Source: Thermospira aquatica
Lineage (GTDB): Bacteria > Spirochaetota > Brevinematia > Brevinematales > Thermospiraceae
Reading direction: 5' to 3'
Assembly: GCF_023525255.1 (NCBI RefSeq)
Contig: NZ_CP073355.1
Location: 930,001-994,000, forward strand
Length of the DNA stretch: 64,000 nt
Both the position numbers and the translations under genes were made by a program. This document shows positions 27,988-37,461 of this stretch, one piece after another. The notes under the pieces were generated by a model, which did no database searches, had not been told where the DNA came from, and saw nothing but the letters and a program-made list of their open reading frames with translations. Numbering within the stretch: position 1 is the stretch's first letter; the number at the start of each line of letters is the position of its first letter.

Positions 27988-30600
27988 CTACCCTAATCTC
28001 TGACGCATTCGTACGAGAAAATTAAGGGCTTCAATCGGTGATGTTTGATTGAGGTCGAGCTTTTTAATCTCTCTGGCAAGCCATTCATAATTCGCAGAGA
28101 TGGCGTCTTCAAAAAGAAAACCTTGTTCTGATGGGTTTTGGGGGGAATTTTTTTTGGGAAAACCTTCATTGATTTCTTGTTGGGTCCGGAAGCCCTCTTT
28201 TTCAAGGGTTTTGAGAATCATTTTTGCTCGTTCTATAATCTCCAGGGGAATGCCTGCAAGTTTGGCTACGTGGATACCATAGCTTTTGTCGGCTGGTCCA
28301 GCTATAACTTTACGGAGAAAGATGAGGTCATCGTTTTGTTCACGGACAGCAATGGTGTAATTTTTTATGCCGGGTTTTTCTTCGAGCTGGGTGAGTTCAT
28401 GGTAGTGGGTCGCGAAGAGTGTTCGAGCTTTTTTATCAGGGTGTTCCGCAAGGTATTCGATAACAGCCCAGGCAATAGAGAGACCGTCATAGGTGGAGGT
28501 TCCACGCCCGAGTTCGTCCATAATGATGAGGCTTTTTGGTGTGGCATAGGTGAGGATCCTGGCTGCTTCTTGCATTTCTACGAGAAATGTGGAGAGTCCC
28601 TGGGAGAGATTATCGGATGCCCCAATACGGGTAAAGATCTTGTCCACTAGTCCTATGTGAGCTTCTCGTGCAGGAACGAAAGACCCCATCTGTGCCATGA
28701 GAACAATGAGGGCATTTTGACGGAGGTACGTTGATTTTCCTGCCATATTGGGTCCGGTGATGATAAACAGGTACTCATCTTCTGTCATGAGGGTATCGTT
28801 GGGGACAAAGAGGTTTCGACCGAGAGACTGCTCTACTACGGGGTGCCGTCCATCTCTAATGTGGAGTGTTTTTGTTTCTGAGATTTTTGGTCTGGTGTAT
28901 TGTCTATCGGTAGCTAGAAAGGCGAGGGTGGTAACCACGTCAAGATAGGCCACACTGCTTGCAATTTCGGAGAGGAGGAGATGGTGGGCTGTGATTTCGG
29001 CTACCAGATGGGTAAAAAGTTCTTCTTCGAGTTTGGCTATACGATCAGAAGCGGAGGCAACTCTGGCTTCGTATTCTTCGAGTTCAGGGAGAGTATAACG
29101 TTCGGCATTGACGAGGCTTTGTTTACGGATATAGTCTTTGGGAACAAGATGTACATTTGGTTTACTGACTTCGATAAAGTATCCAAAGATGTTATTGTAC
29201 CGTACCTTGAGGGAGGCGATTTTGGTTCTTTCTCGTTCTCGTTCTTGAAGTTTGAGGATGAAATCTTTGCCTTCTCTGAGCAGACGGCGCAGTTCATCGA
29301 GTTCGTTACTGTAGCCCTCGCGTATAACCTCCCCTTGAAAGGTTGAGGGGGGATCGTCGGTGAGGGCTTTGCTGATATGGTCACATATATCTGAGAGGGT
29401 TTTTTCTGTTTCTTTTTCGGAAAAACCCTCAAGTTTAAGGTAAGGAAGCAGGGAGAGTACCTGGACGAGACTGTCCCGGAGTTGAATGAGATCCCTGGGT
29501 ATGGCTTTTCCGAGGCCGAGCCTCGTGTGGAGTCTTTCGAGATCTGTTACAGAGCGGAGGGTGTTTCGTATGCGAGTGGTGAGTACGCCGTTTTGATAAA
29601 AAAAGTCTACATCATCAAGGCGACGCTCAATAAGCGATTGCTGAGCCAGAGGATAAAGAATCCATCGCTTCAAAAGACGTGCCCCCATCGGTGTCATGGT
29701 TTCATTGAGGGTTTCGTAGAGGGTATTTTTGCTTGTTCCATCCCAGAGGTTTGTTGTGAGTTCGAGGTTTCGTATGGTAAAGTCGTCCATCTCTACGTAG
29801 AGAGAAGATTCCACTATCTGGAGTCGCTCAATGAAACGGTTGAAGTTATTTTTGAGATGAGGATTGCCAATTTGTGTTTCCTCAAAATATCGGAAGACGG
29901 CAGAAAGTCCTTTGATGAAACCTTTTTTTGTGATTCTTTTTTCGAGTTTGGTGAGAAGCTCAGGTGAGAAATATGACGGGTCAAAATACCAGGCAGGAAG
30001 AGTTTGGGCCAAAACCCCTGTTTGCTTTATAAAGCTGGACCAGGCGTGCCAGGATTGAAGCTCTTCTCGATAGAGACACTCAAGCGGTTGGTAGCGCATC
30101 CATTCATCCTGAAGTGCACGGAGAACATCGGAGGGAGAGCCCTCTATGCGATGTCCAAAGAGATCACCTGTAGAGAGATCGGCCATCCAGAGGAAAAATT
30201 CGCTTCCCTCATGGTAGAGGACAGCGAGGTATTGGTTGAGGTTTTCGGGGGGTATTTCGGGGGAGATGACTGTCGCCGGGGTAATGATTTCCACAATATC
30301 CCGACGGACAAGTTTTTTTGTCTTGGAGGGATCCTCGAGTTGTTCACAGATAGCGACTTTTTGGTTGTGTTTGATGAGCTTCTGGATATAGTGTTGGGCA
30401 GCGTGGAAGGGGAACCCTGCCATGGGCATATCATTGCGGGAGGTGAGGGCAATATTGAGTATCTGGGATGCTTTCTTTGCATCCTCGTAGAACATTTCGT
30501 AGAAGTCGCCCACCCGAAAAAGGAGGATCTTATCGGGATGACGGGATTTGATCTCTTTGTATTGGCGCATCATGGGTGTCAAAGAATCGAGATCACTCAT
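27988..30600 (-). CDS. mutS: DNA mismatch repair protein MutS
   Basis: 870 residues, the standard MutS1 size. Mismatch-recognition GDFYEMF at about residue 31 (the Phe-x-Glu), connector and lever regions, Walker A GPNMAGKSTYLRQ (about 610), Walker B IIMDELGRGTSTYDG and ATHYHELTQL. Functions with MutL, which is not in the window. Separated from accB by 44 nt on the same strand, so possibly co-transcribed. Confidence 0.98.
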   Translation of the reverse strand: MSDLDSLTPMMRQYKEIKSRHPDKILLFRVGDFYEMFYEDAKKASQILNIALTSRNDMPMAGFPFHAAQHYIQKLIKHNQKVAICEQLEDPSKTKKLVRRDIVEIITPATVISPEIPPENLNQYLAVLYHEGSEFFLWMADLSTGDLFGHRIEGSPSDVLRALQDEWMRYQPLECLYREELQSWHAWSSFIKQTGVLAQTLPAWYFDPSYFSPELLTKLEKRITKKGFIKGLSAVFRYFEETQIGNPHLKNNFNRFIERLQIVESSLYVEMDDFTIRNLELTTNLWDGTSKNTLYETLNETMTPMGARLLKRWILYPLAQQSLIERRLDDVDFFYQNGVLTTRIRNTLRSVTDLERLHTRLGLGKAIPRDLIQLRDSLVQVLSLLPYLKLEGFSEKETEKTLSDICDHISKALTDDPPSTFQGEVIREGYSNELDELRRLLREGKDFILKLQERERERTKIASLKVRYNNIFGYFIEVSKPNVHLVPKDYIRKQSLVNAERYTLPELEEYEARVASASDRIAKLEEELFTHLVAEITAHHLLLSEIASSVAYLDVVTTLAFLATDRQYTRPKISETKTLHIRDGRHPVVEQSLGRNLFVPNDTLMTEDEYLFIITGPNMAGKSTYLRQNALIVLMAQMGSFVPAREAHIGLVDKIFTRIGASDNLSQGLSTFLVEMQEAARILTYATPKSLIIMDELGRGTSTYDGLSIAWAVIEYLAEHPDKKARTLFATHYHELTQLEEKPGIKNYTIAVREQNDDLIFLRKVIAGPADKSYGIHVAKLAGIPLEIIERAKMILKTLEKEGFRTQQEINEGFPKKNSPQNPSEQGFLFEDAISANYEWLAREIKKLDLNQTSPIEALNFLVRMRQRLG

Positions 30601-30644
30601 TCCTGCCTCCCGTTTTTCTCGTGGGTGGAAAGTTTTCCCCCTTT

Positions 30645-31169
30645 TTACATCTTCTCCACAATGAAGAGCGGTTCATTCGCCTGGACGGGCGAAGCATCGG
30701 CCTTTAAAATCTGGACGATCTTGCCTTTTACTTCAGCTTTGATCTCATTCATTACCTTCATAGCTTCCACGATAGCCACGGTAGTATCGGGAGAAACAAT
30801 ATCCCCTATCTTGACAAAGGGGGCAGAATCAGGGGAAGGTTTCTCATAAAAGGTTCCTACAATGGGGGATTTGATCTTGTAGTACTTTGTTTCGTCGTCA
30901 TAGGGGGATGTCGTCGATGTAGAGACAGCCTGGGGAGATGTTGGTGTTGGTGCAGGGGAAACGGGTTGGGGAGAAGAAGGGACAACAGCGGGCATAACAG
31001 GGATAGTATTTGCCTGTAGAGAGGCAGGTGGTGTTTCCTTTTTGCGGGAAACACGGAAATACACATCCTCCCCTTCGGCAATTTCAAGCTCTTCTATGCT
31101 GGTTTCTTGAAAAAGAGATTTTACCTGTTTGAGAAACTGGGCATCAAACCCCATGATTTCCTTCGGCAT
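30645..31169 (-). CDS. accB: Biotin carboxyl carrier protein of acetyl-CoA carboxylase
   Basis: 174 residues. N-terminal helical region, a Pro/Ser/Thr-rich hinge (residues about 50-95) and a C-terminal biotinyl domain with EAMKVMNEI (biotinylated Lys) preceded by PIVGTFYEKPSPDSAPFV. Carries the biotin between AccC and the carboxyltransferase in fatty-acid synthesis. AccC and AccA/D are not in the window. RBS GGAGG before the ATG. Confidence 0.95.
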   Translation of the reverse strand: MPKEIMGFDAQFLKQVKSLFQETSIEELEIAEGEDVYFRVSRKKETPPASLQANTIPVMPAVVPSSPQPVSPAPTPTSPQAVSTSTTSPYDDETKYYKIKSPIVGTFYEKPSPDSAPFVKIGDIVSPDTTVAIVEAMKVMNEIKAEVKGKIVQILKADASPVQANEPLFIVEKM

Positions 31170-31198
31170 ATGCCACCTCCATTTTTTCTTGAGAAATT

Positions 31199-31227
31199 AT
31201 TATACACGATAATAAATTTTTCCTCAA
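31199..31227 (-). promoter_or_regulatory. Sigma-70 promoter of accB
   Basis: On the minus strand TTGAGG (31222-31227), 17-nt spacer, TATAAT (31199-31204), 30 nt before the accB ATG. It diverges from the GGDEF/EAL promoter at 31243. Confidence 0.72.
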
Positions 31228-31242
31228 GTTTTCTCGAAAAAA

Positions 31243-31271
31243 TTGCCTTATTTTTCCCTTTTAGTTATAAT
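31243..31271 (+). promoter_or_regulatory. Sigma-70 promoter of the GGDEF/EAL gene
   Basis: TTGCCT (31243-31248), 17-nt spacer, TATAAT (31266-31271). Predicted transcript start about 31278 lies only about 3 nt before the first ATG at 31281, which lacks any ribosome-binding site. Confidence 0.65.
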
Positions 31272-31280
31272 AAAAAATAT

Positions 31281-33053
31281 ATGCGGAGAAAACTGTTATA
31301 TGATCTCGCTCTGTCAAATTGGAAAACGACGATTGTCTCGTGGATAGCTTTCCTGATGGCGGGTGCAAGTTTTCTTTTTGGTTTAGCTTTTGCTTTTTCG
31401 CTTATTCCCCAGGCTTCTCCTATAAATGCTGCTGTTGGAATCATCTCAGGGATTTCCCTTTTTATACTGGGAATGTTTAGTATTTTATTAACAAACAATT
31501 ACCAGCTTATTGTCTCACGGTTAATGCTTCTGTGGTGGACGGCGTATTTTTTTTGGCATATTTTTCTCTTTCGTGAAGGAATGGAGGGAGCTTTTCTCTT
31601 GTTTTTTGCGGCTTTGTCAGGGCTGTTGTTTCTTTTACTTCCTTTTGTAGAGGGGATTTTCTGGCATGTGGGATTTTTTCTCGTTGAGGGTTTGTTACTG
31701 TTAAGGAGGGATCATGGGCATTCAACATTCCTGATGATGTATCAAGTGGGTATTGCTGTGTTTTTTGGAATATACGCATGGATCCTTGATGTCTCTCGGC
31801 GCCTTCTTGAAAATCGTTTGTACTATGATTCTGTCACTGGTCTTTTCAATAGAAATTATCTTCTCGGTATTCTTCAACAAAAGAAGGGTTTTTGGCTGAT
31901 GATTATCAATGTAAGTAATTTCAAGGAATTTAACGATCTCTTTGGCTATAAATTAGGGGATAGCATTCTTTCTCAGATAGCGCTTCGTCTTCGCTCTCTT
32001 GAGACCAAATATCAGAACATTCTTCTTTGTCATCTCCATAGTGATGAATTTGCGATTGTGGGATTACAAGCATGGGACAGAAACCTTTTGTCAAGTCTCT
32101 GTGAAGAGATCTATGTTTTGTTGGGTGAGAAACCGCTTTCTTTGCGGTCGCTTCCCCCTCTTCGATTGCACTTTCATATTGGGGTGAGTGATAGGCGAGA
32201 TAATCTCCTCGGTACAGCAGATATGGCTTTTCGTTATGCAGTAAGTCAGGGTAAACTCTGTGCTCTCTATGAGGATAAAATGTATGTGGCCAAATCGTAT
32301 GAACACAATATCCGGGCAACTTTGCTCTTGCAGGATGCATTGGACAACGATAGAATTGTGCCTTTTTTCCAACCGATTGTGAATCTCAAGACCGGTAAAA
32401 TAGAGAAATATGAGTGTCTTGCGAGGATTGTTGATAGGGGGGGGCGTATCTATGAGCCCAACTTTTTCCTTGCTATTGCGCAACGTAATCAGCTTGCAAC
32501 AGCAATTACGAGAATCATGGTGAAGAAATGTTTTGATGTTTTTTCTAAGATAGATACTGAATTTTCGCTAAATCTTTCGTATCAAGATCTTATTGATGCC
32601 GAAACGCTTGTTTTTATTTATTCGAAACTTTCCAGTGCCCCAGAGGTAGCGACGAGGTGTATTTTTGAAATCGTGGAGGAAACGGCTATTCAGGACTTTC
32701 GTGTGGTAGAGGAGTTTATTACCAGGGTGAAAGAGTTTGGGGCCAAGGTGGCACTGGATGACTTTGGGAGTGGGTATTCTAATTTTGAGTATCTGGTGAA
32801 GCTCCCCTTTGATTACATCAAGATAGACGGTATCCTGATTGAACGTTTGCCAGACGACGTACGTTATCAGGCTGTGGTAACAAACATTATTAATTTCTCT
32901 CGAAAAATAGGAAGTCAAACAGTAGCGGAATTTGTTTCTTCTGAGGCCATTCATGAGGAGATAAAAAAGCATGATTTTAATTACGGACAGGGATACTACT
33001 ATGGGAAACCAAGTCAGTACCCCATTTCTTCTAAAGACAAGTATTTTTCTTAG
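31281..33053 (+). CDS. Membrane GGDEF-EAL protein, probable c-di-GMP phosphodiesterase
   Basis: 590 residues. About six membrane helices in residues 1-170. Then a degenerate GGDEF domain: the signature reads HSDEF, so diguanylate cyclase activity is unlikely. The EAL domain (about 340-580) retains the metal and catalytic residues: YECLARI (E of ExL), LNLSYQDL (Asn), FEIVEET (Glu), LDDFGSGYSNF (Asp pair), YIKIDGILI (Lys) and VAEFV (Glu). So it likely degrades c-di-GMP, complementing the HD-GYP gene at the window start. ATG 31281 is the first in-frame start after the promoter; upstream codons are ignored. The next gene overlaps its 3' end by 53 nt. Confidence 0.85.
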   Translation: MRRKLLYDLALSNWKTTIVSWIAFLMAGASFLFGLAFAFSLIPQASPINAAVGIISGISLFILGMFSILLTNNYQLIVSRLMLLWWTAYFFWHIFLFREGMEGAFLLFFAALSGLLFLLLPFVEGIFWHVGFFLVEGLLLLRRDHGHSTFLMMYQVGIAVFFGIYAWILDVSRRLLENRLYYDSVTGLFNRNYLLGILQQKKGFWLMIINVSNFKEFNDLFGYKLGDSILSQIALRLRSLETKYQNILLCHLHSDEFAIVGLQAWDRNLLSSLCEEIYVLLGEKPLSLRSLPPLRLHFHIGVSDRRDNLLGTADMAFRYAVSQGKLCALYEDKMYVAKSYEHNIRATLLLQDALDNDRIVPFFQPIVNLKTGKIEKYECLARIVDRGGRIYEPNFFLAIAQRNQLATAITRIMVKKCFDVFSKIDTEFSLNLSYQDLIDAETLVFIYSKLSSAPEVATRCIFEIVEETAIQDFRVVEEFITRVKEFGAKVALDDFGSGYSNFEYLVKLPFDYIKIDGILIERLPDDVRYQAVVTNIINFSRKIGSQTVAEFVSSEAIHEEIKKHDFNYGQGYYYGKPSQYPISSKDKYFS

Positions 33054-34224
33054 TCTTTTGTTTGCTTCTTGTTATGGGCTTTACTGGAATGGAGCTTCTC
33101 CGCTGGTTCTTCCTTTTGTGGGGGCAGGTGTTTCAAGAGTATTTTTTGAGGTTCCTCTGGAGACGAATATATCGCTTTCGTTTACGTATACAAGCAATCT
33201 TTTTATCATCCAACCGATGAATCCTTTTCCATCGTTTGAGTTAAAGGATGGGATTCTGGTGATTGTCTACCCCTGGAAGACCGTTATGTACAAAATGAGA
33301 ATCTCTACCCTTCCACCATCTGTTGAGATTCTCCATACTCCATCCCTTGGTCGGGGAAAAAGCGGGTTAGTTATTTATAGAGTGGGATCCAGTATTCCGT
33401 GTCAGACATGGATAGAGGATAATCTTGGGTGCCGTTACTATCCCTATGAAGAAAAAAAGGTGTGGGTATCTCTTGTCGGATGGCCCCTCACAACAACGAG
33501 GTATCAGCTGAAGATTGTGGTGGAGGATGCGGCTCAAAACAGTGTTGAGAAACTTGTTTCCTACTCTCCTCTTAAAACAACTTACCGTGTGCGTACTATC
33601 CCTCTGGCAAGAGAGTTTGCTAAAGAACAGGGGACGGAGGTGAACCTCACGAACCTCACAGGGGATCCTCTTAAAGATTACAATACCCTGATGGCTGCTT
33701 TTGCAAAGCAGACAAAGGTAAGTGTGTTTGAACTTACTTACCGGCGCTCTGGTAGAGGGGGTCAGATGTTTACCAATCTTCCTTTTCTTCCTTTACAGGA
33801 GTTCGCTTTTTCTAGTCTTTTTGGGGACGAACGACGGTTTGTTCTTGAGGGGAAAGTCATGCGTTCTTCGTATCATTACGGGATAGATATGGTTGCCCCA
33901 TCCAATACTCCTGTAGTTACCCCCTGGGGGGGAGAGGTGAAATTTGCTGATTATAACGGTGCAAGTGGGAATACGGTGATTATTGATCATGGGCTGGGGA
34001 TGTACTCTGTGTATATGCATCTTGAGAGAATCGATGTCAGAACAAAGATGATGGTTCGTGCAGGGCAGCAGATAGGTATCATCGGTAAAACAGGATACTC
34101 TACAGGGATTCATCTTCACCTGGGGATTTCCATTCAGGGAAGGTATGTGGATCCCACGGATTGGACCAATCAAGAGTGGTTGGAAAATCATATTCTTGAG
34201 CCGCTTCGTCGTTATGGGAAATAA
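33001..34224 (+). CDS. Exported M23-family peptidase
   Basis: 407 residues. ATG 33001 starts a signal peptide (FLLKTSIFLSLLFASC) ending in a permissive spirochaetal lipobox, so it may be a lipoprotein. Residues about 25-240 are a beta-rich ligand-type domain; the C-terminal LytM domain carries YHYGIDMVAPSNTPV (His, Asp zinc ligands) and HLHLGI (HxH). Zinc ligands are complete, so it should be an active endopeptidase cutting peptidoglycan cross-links. It overlaps the EAL gene by 53 nt and precedes the barrel-metallopeptidase gene by 30 nt. Confidence 0.88.
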   Translation: MGNQVSTPFLLKTSIFLSLLFASCYGLYWNGASPLVLPFVGAGVSRVFFEVPLETNISLSFTYTSNLFIIQPMNPFPSFELKDGILVIVYPWKTVMYKMRISTLPPSVEILHTPSLGRGKSGLVIYRVGSSIPCQTWIEDNLGCRYYPYEEKKVWVSLVGWPLTTTRYQLKIVVEDAAQNSVEKLVSYSPLKTTYRVRTIPLAREFAKEQGTEVNLTNLTGDPLKDYNTLMAAFAKQTKVSVFELTYRRSGRGGQMFTNLPFLPLQEFAFSSLFGDERRFVLEGKVMRSSYHYGIDMVAPSNTPVVTPWGGEVKFADYNGASGNTVIIDHGLGMYSVYMHLERIDVRTKMMVRAGQQIGIIGKTGYSTGIHLHLGISIQGRYVDPTDWTNQEWLENHILEPLRRYGK

Positions 34225-34254
34225 AAGGAGAAAATTTTTCCTGGGGAGAAAACT

Positions 34255-37053
34255 ATGTTTTTTCGATCATGTGTTTTTATTCTGTTTTTCCCATTGGTTT
34301 TGTATGGTTTTTGGAAAAATAAGGTACAGTACTTTTCTTATGACTGGGTTGCGGTAGAATCTTCTCACTTCGAGGTTCTTGTTACCAGGGGGCAGACCAA
34401 TCTTCTTTCTGAAGCGATTGAGCTTCTTGAGACTGCCTATAGTCACCATCAGCGACTCTTCAATTATACGGTCAAGAAAAAAATTCAGGTTATTCTTTAC
34501 CCCAATCAGATAGACTTTCTTAAAAATAACATCCTTCCCTGGACAGAACGGGGAACTGAAGGGTTTACAGAACTCTCGCGTGGGCGGGTGGCTATCTACT
34601 TTACTCCCCGGCGATCTGAGATGAAGCATTTTGTGTATCATGAGCTCGCCCATGTTTTTCAACTTTTCCTCTGGTCTGAGAAGCGCTTGGTTGGTATGCA
34701 GTTTCTTGATATTCCTTTGTGGGTAGTGGAAGGAGGGGCAGAGTGGGCCTCTGCAGGCCTTACCAGAGAGGGGGATCGGTATGTGGCAAACCTGCTCTAT
34801 CGGGGGAAAATTCCCAGTCTTTTTGATCTCTCTGACCTTAGGCTTGAGCCGTATCAGTATTATCTCGTGTACAAGATGGGAGCATTGTTTTATACCTTTG
34901 CGGAAGAAAAATGGGGAAAAGGTTTTTTTGCTCGTTTGATGCATTTGATTGCTGAAAAAGGAAGCTGGGGAAAGATTTTACGAGAGGATCTTGGTATTCA
35001 GCAGGAAACCCTTGATCGGGAGTTTCGAGAGTTTTTGAGTAGAAGGTATTTTCTTCGTTATCCTCAAAATGCGGTTTTTGAAAAGCTTCACGAAAAAGAA
35101 AACTTTGAAGCTCATATGCTCTGGATAACGAGTAACGAGTTTCTCACCATGGGGGTAGATCGATATTACCCGGCGTACGTTCTCTACAATACCAATACCC
35201 AGCGTCGAAAGGTTCTTGATAGGATTGGCATCAGTGAAGAAAACCTTTACTTTCAGTACCAGCGCAATCATCTCTCGAAAAGTACCAATAGTTTGGTATG
35301 CTGGCTGGTAGAGGGAGGGGATAGGTATCGACTGGTTCTCTATGATACGAAAACCCGTAAGAAAACTTTTTATGTACCATCGTACCGCGTGATAAGTAGT
35401 CCTGAAATTTCACCTTCGGGAGAAGAGATTGTCTTTGTTGCTTTTGAGGGCATGCATCATATCCTGGCTATATATCATATCCCTACTCGAAAAACCCATG
35501 TTTTGTTTTCTACCCCGTTTGTGATCGAAAACCCGCGGTGGTTTGATCGTGATAGGATTCTTTTCTCTGCCAATTTTCATGATACTCCGGAGGGTGAAAA
35601 CCTTGATCTATACCTTTACGATAGAGAGCAAAATCGTCTTGTGTGGCGAATGGATAGTGGCGAAAGCGATGAGATGCCTTATGTGTTTGAGAAAAAGGGA
35701 GAGAAGAAAATTCTTTTCATCAAACAGGGCTTTTTCCCTTCGTTGTGTGTGTATGATCCCCAAACAGAACTATACACGGAGATTTCGACAGCTCCCGGTG
35801 AGATAAGTTTTCCTGTTCAGCAAGGGGAAGATATCTATTTTACCCTTTATGATGGTGGGACAATGGCAATCTATCGTACGTACTATCAGGAAAAAGAACA
35901 AAAGCCTGCTTCTTACCAGGAATTACCATCATTTTCTGAGAAAAGTATCTCTGAATGGCAAGGATTGCTTTCTGTAAAACCTTATATATGGCGCATCCAA
36001 CCGGATTCTTTTTTCTTTATTTTTAGTGCCAATTCCTATGGAGATGTGGGACTTGCTGGTATTTTTAGTGGGAGTGATATTTTGGGCGATCATCAGGTGT
36101 ATGCCCTCGTAGATTCGATCTTTGTGGGGGCTGACCCCGGACTTGCGGGCTGGAATATGGAGCTGGGTTATGCTTTTCTCAAGTATCGTCACCAATTTGG
36201 TTTTCGTTTTCTTCACTATAATAATCTGTTTTACGAGTGGATTCAGTTTCCGGATTTCTACCAGGTGGGCCAGTCTTATTTTGATAAATGGCAGGTGGAT
36301 GGCTTGTATTCCTATCCTTTGAATACCTTTCAGCGATTTGATGTTACGGTAAGCTACCGATCTCTTACCTACCTGACCGGGGCGACGCAGTATGAGGATC
36401 ATATCGAGTTTCGATTTATCAATGCGCAGGAGCTTTTGGGAAGCGGGAGGTATGTTTTTGATAATACCCTTGGCTCTAGTATTGGGCCACTCGATGGTCT
36501 TCGTGCCACCCTTGCATTGGAACAGATTCTTCCTCTTAATGGGCTTGGAGGATTGGCAACGCGCCTGATTGGAGATCTTCGATGGTATTTTATGATTGTG
36601 CCAGGATATGGGTTTGCCACAAGAGTTGTCGCAGGAAAGATCGTGAACTATGATCCTTTGCGTTTACCTCAGCAATTCTGGGTAGGGGGGTTTCAGTCTA
36701 TTCGTGGCTATCCTTATGGAAAGTTTAGTGGTGATACGATGCTGGTTATAAATACAGAGTTTCGTTTTCCTTTGATTCGTTACTGGCAACTGGGCTTTCC
36801 TCCTATTGTGTTGCCCACTATTTGGAGTGTGGGTTTTCTTGACATGGGGGCGGTAACGAAGGCAGAAGATATCCATCGTTTTCAGCTTTTTGATGATGAG
36901 GGGTATCTTAAAGACGGTTTGATGAGTGCTGGATTTGGTTTCAGGCTTGTTTTTGGTGAAGATATCAAGTTGATGTGGAATTTTGCTTACCCTTATGATG
37001 GGAGGCGTTTTAAAGAGGTTGTCCAGGAGATTGTGATTGCAAGGGACTTTTAA
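34255..37053 (+). CDS. Outer-membrane metallopeptidase-propeller-barrel fusion
   Basis: 932 residues. Signal peptide, then a peptidase-MA-like domain: HFVYHELAHVF (HExxH, His at about 129) with the downstream Glu in PLWVVEGGAEW. Residues about 290-590 form a TolB/WD-type propeller (SPSGEEIVFVAF; LDLYLYDREQNRLVW). The C-terminal about 300 residues look like an Omp85/BamA-type surface-antigen barrel, with the signature GGFQSIRGYPYGKFSGD and INTEFRFPLI at about 810-840, ending in a terminal aromatic (ARDF). A zinc protease anchored in the outer membrane through its own barrel is unusual. RBS is modest. Last gene of this unit. Confidence 0.82.
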   Translation: MFFRSCVFILFFPLVLYGFWKNKVQYFSYDWVAVESSHFEVLVTRGQTNLLSEAIELLETAYSHHQRLFNYTVKKKIQVILYPNQIDFLKNNILPWTERGTEGFTELSRGRVAIYFTPRRSEMKHFVYHELAHVFQLFLWSEKRLVGMQFLDIPLWVVEGGAEWASAGLTREGDRYVANLLYRGKIPSLFDLSDLRLEPYQYYLVYKMGALFYTFAEEKWGKGFFARLMHLIAEKGSWGKILREDLGIQQETLDREFREFLSRRYFLRYPQNAVFEKLHEKENFEAHMLWITSNEFLTMGVDRYYPAYVLYNTNTQRRKVLDRIGISEENLYFQYQRNHLSKSTNSLVCWLVEGGDRYRLVLYDTKTRKKTFYVPSYRVISSPEISPSGEEIVFVAFEGMHHILAIYHIPTRKTHVLFSTPFVIENPRWFDRDRILFSANFHDTPEGENLDLYLYDREQNRLVWRMDSGESDEMPYVFEKKGEKKILFIKQGFFPSLCVYDPQTELYTEISTAPGEISFPVQQGEDIYFTLYDGGTMAIYRTYYQEKEQKPASYQELPSFSEKSISEWQGLLSVKPYIWRIQPDSFFFIFSANSYGDVGLAGIFSGSDILGDHQVYALVDSIFVGADPGLAGWNMELGYAFLKYRHQFGFRFLHYNNLFYEWIQFPDFYQVGQSYFDKWQVDGLYSYPLNTFQRFDVTVSYRSLTYLTGATQYEDHIEFRFINAQELLGSGRYVFDNTLGSSIGPLDGLRATLALEQILPLNGLGGLATRLIGDLRWYFMIVPGYGFATRVVAGKIVNYDPLRLPQQFWVGGFQSIRGYPYGKFSGDTMLVINTEFRFPLIRYWQLGFPPIVLPTIWSVGFLDMGAVTKAEDIHRFQLFDDEGYLKDGLMSAGFGFRLVFGEDIKLMWNFAYPYDGRRFKEVVQEIVIARDF

Positions 37054-37091
37054 AAAAAAGAGTGGGGCCATCCCGGGGGAAGGATGACCCC
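37051..37091 (-). terminator. Terminator of tRNA-Gly (minus strand)
   Basis: On the minus strand GGGGTCATCC-loop-GGATGGCCCC is followed by ACTCTTTTTTTT, an intrinsic terminator downstream of tRNA-Gly. It overlaps the stop codon of the barrel protein on the opposite strand. The interval 37092-37170 has no gene. Confidence 0.7.
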
Positions 37092-37170
37092 AAAGTTCAG
37101 GAGGTTATTTTAGAGGGAATGTGTGGGGTGTGTATAATAGGAGGGTAACATCTTATTGAAAAAAAGAGAA

Positions 37171-37241
37171 AGCGGCCAGCGGGAATCGAACCCGCGCCAT
37201 TAGCTTGGAAGGCTAAGGTACTACCACTGTACGATGGCCGC
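37171..37241 (-). tRNA. tRNA-Gly (TCC)
   Basis: Acceptor GCGGCCA/TGGCCGC, anticodon loop CTTCCAA giving TCC, T-arm GGGTTCGATTCCC, discriminator T. CCA not encoded. Promoter at 37256-37284. Confidence 0.95.
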
Positions 37242-37255
37242 GACTATGGATATAT

Positions 37256-37284
37256 AGTATAGCATATTTTAAAAGTTTTGTCAA
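37256..37284 (-). promoter_or_regulatory. tRNA-Gly promoter, abutting IS copy C
   Basis: On the minus strand TTGACA (37279-37284), 17-nt spacer, TATACT (37256-37261). Five bases upstream (37285-37289) the IS begins. Confidence 0.85.
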
Positions 37285-37378
37285 GTCATCGAATTGCTTC
37301 ATAATAAAAGTACTCGAAAAGGGAACGTTGCTTCAAAATAAAAAAGTACTTTAAATTTGTGTAAAATAATCCAGTTCA

Positions 37379-37447
37379 TGGCTCGACAAGCTCGCCAACC
37401 GTGGCTCGACAAGCTCGCCAACCGTGGCTCGACAAGCTCGCCAACCG
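37379..37447 (+). repeat. Three tandem 23-bp GC-rich repeats inside IS copy C
   Basis: Units at 37379, 37402 and 37425, all identical (TGGCTCGACAAGC..., ending CCAACCG). They replace the palindrome and ribosome-binding site found in copies A and B. Confidence 0.95.
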
Positions 37448-37461
37448 GAATTGGGGTGGCG

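Noticed and set aside
30004-30849. Long frame of 281 codons opposite mutS/accB
   Set aside because: A shadow of mutS on the other strand; composition and motifs support mutS.
37379-37447. CRISPR array
   Set aside because: Three identical units are directly abutting with no spacers, inside an insertion sequence, and no cas genes are seen anywhere in the window.
37357-37461. Extended N-terminus of the copy C transposase
   Set aside because: It would translate the 23-bp repeats; copies A and B begin at the conserved MFERR region.
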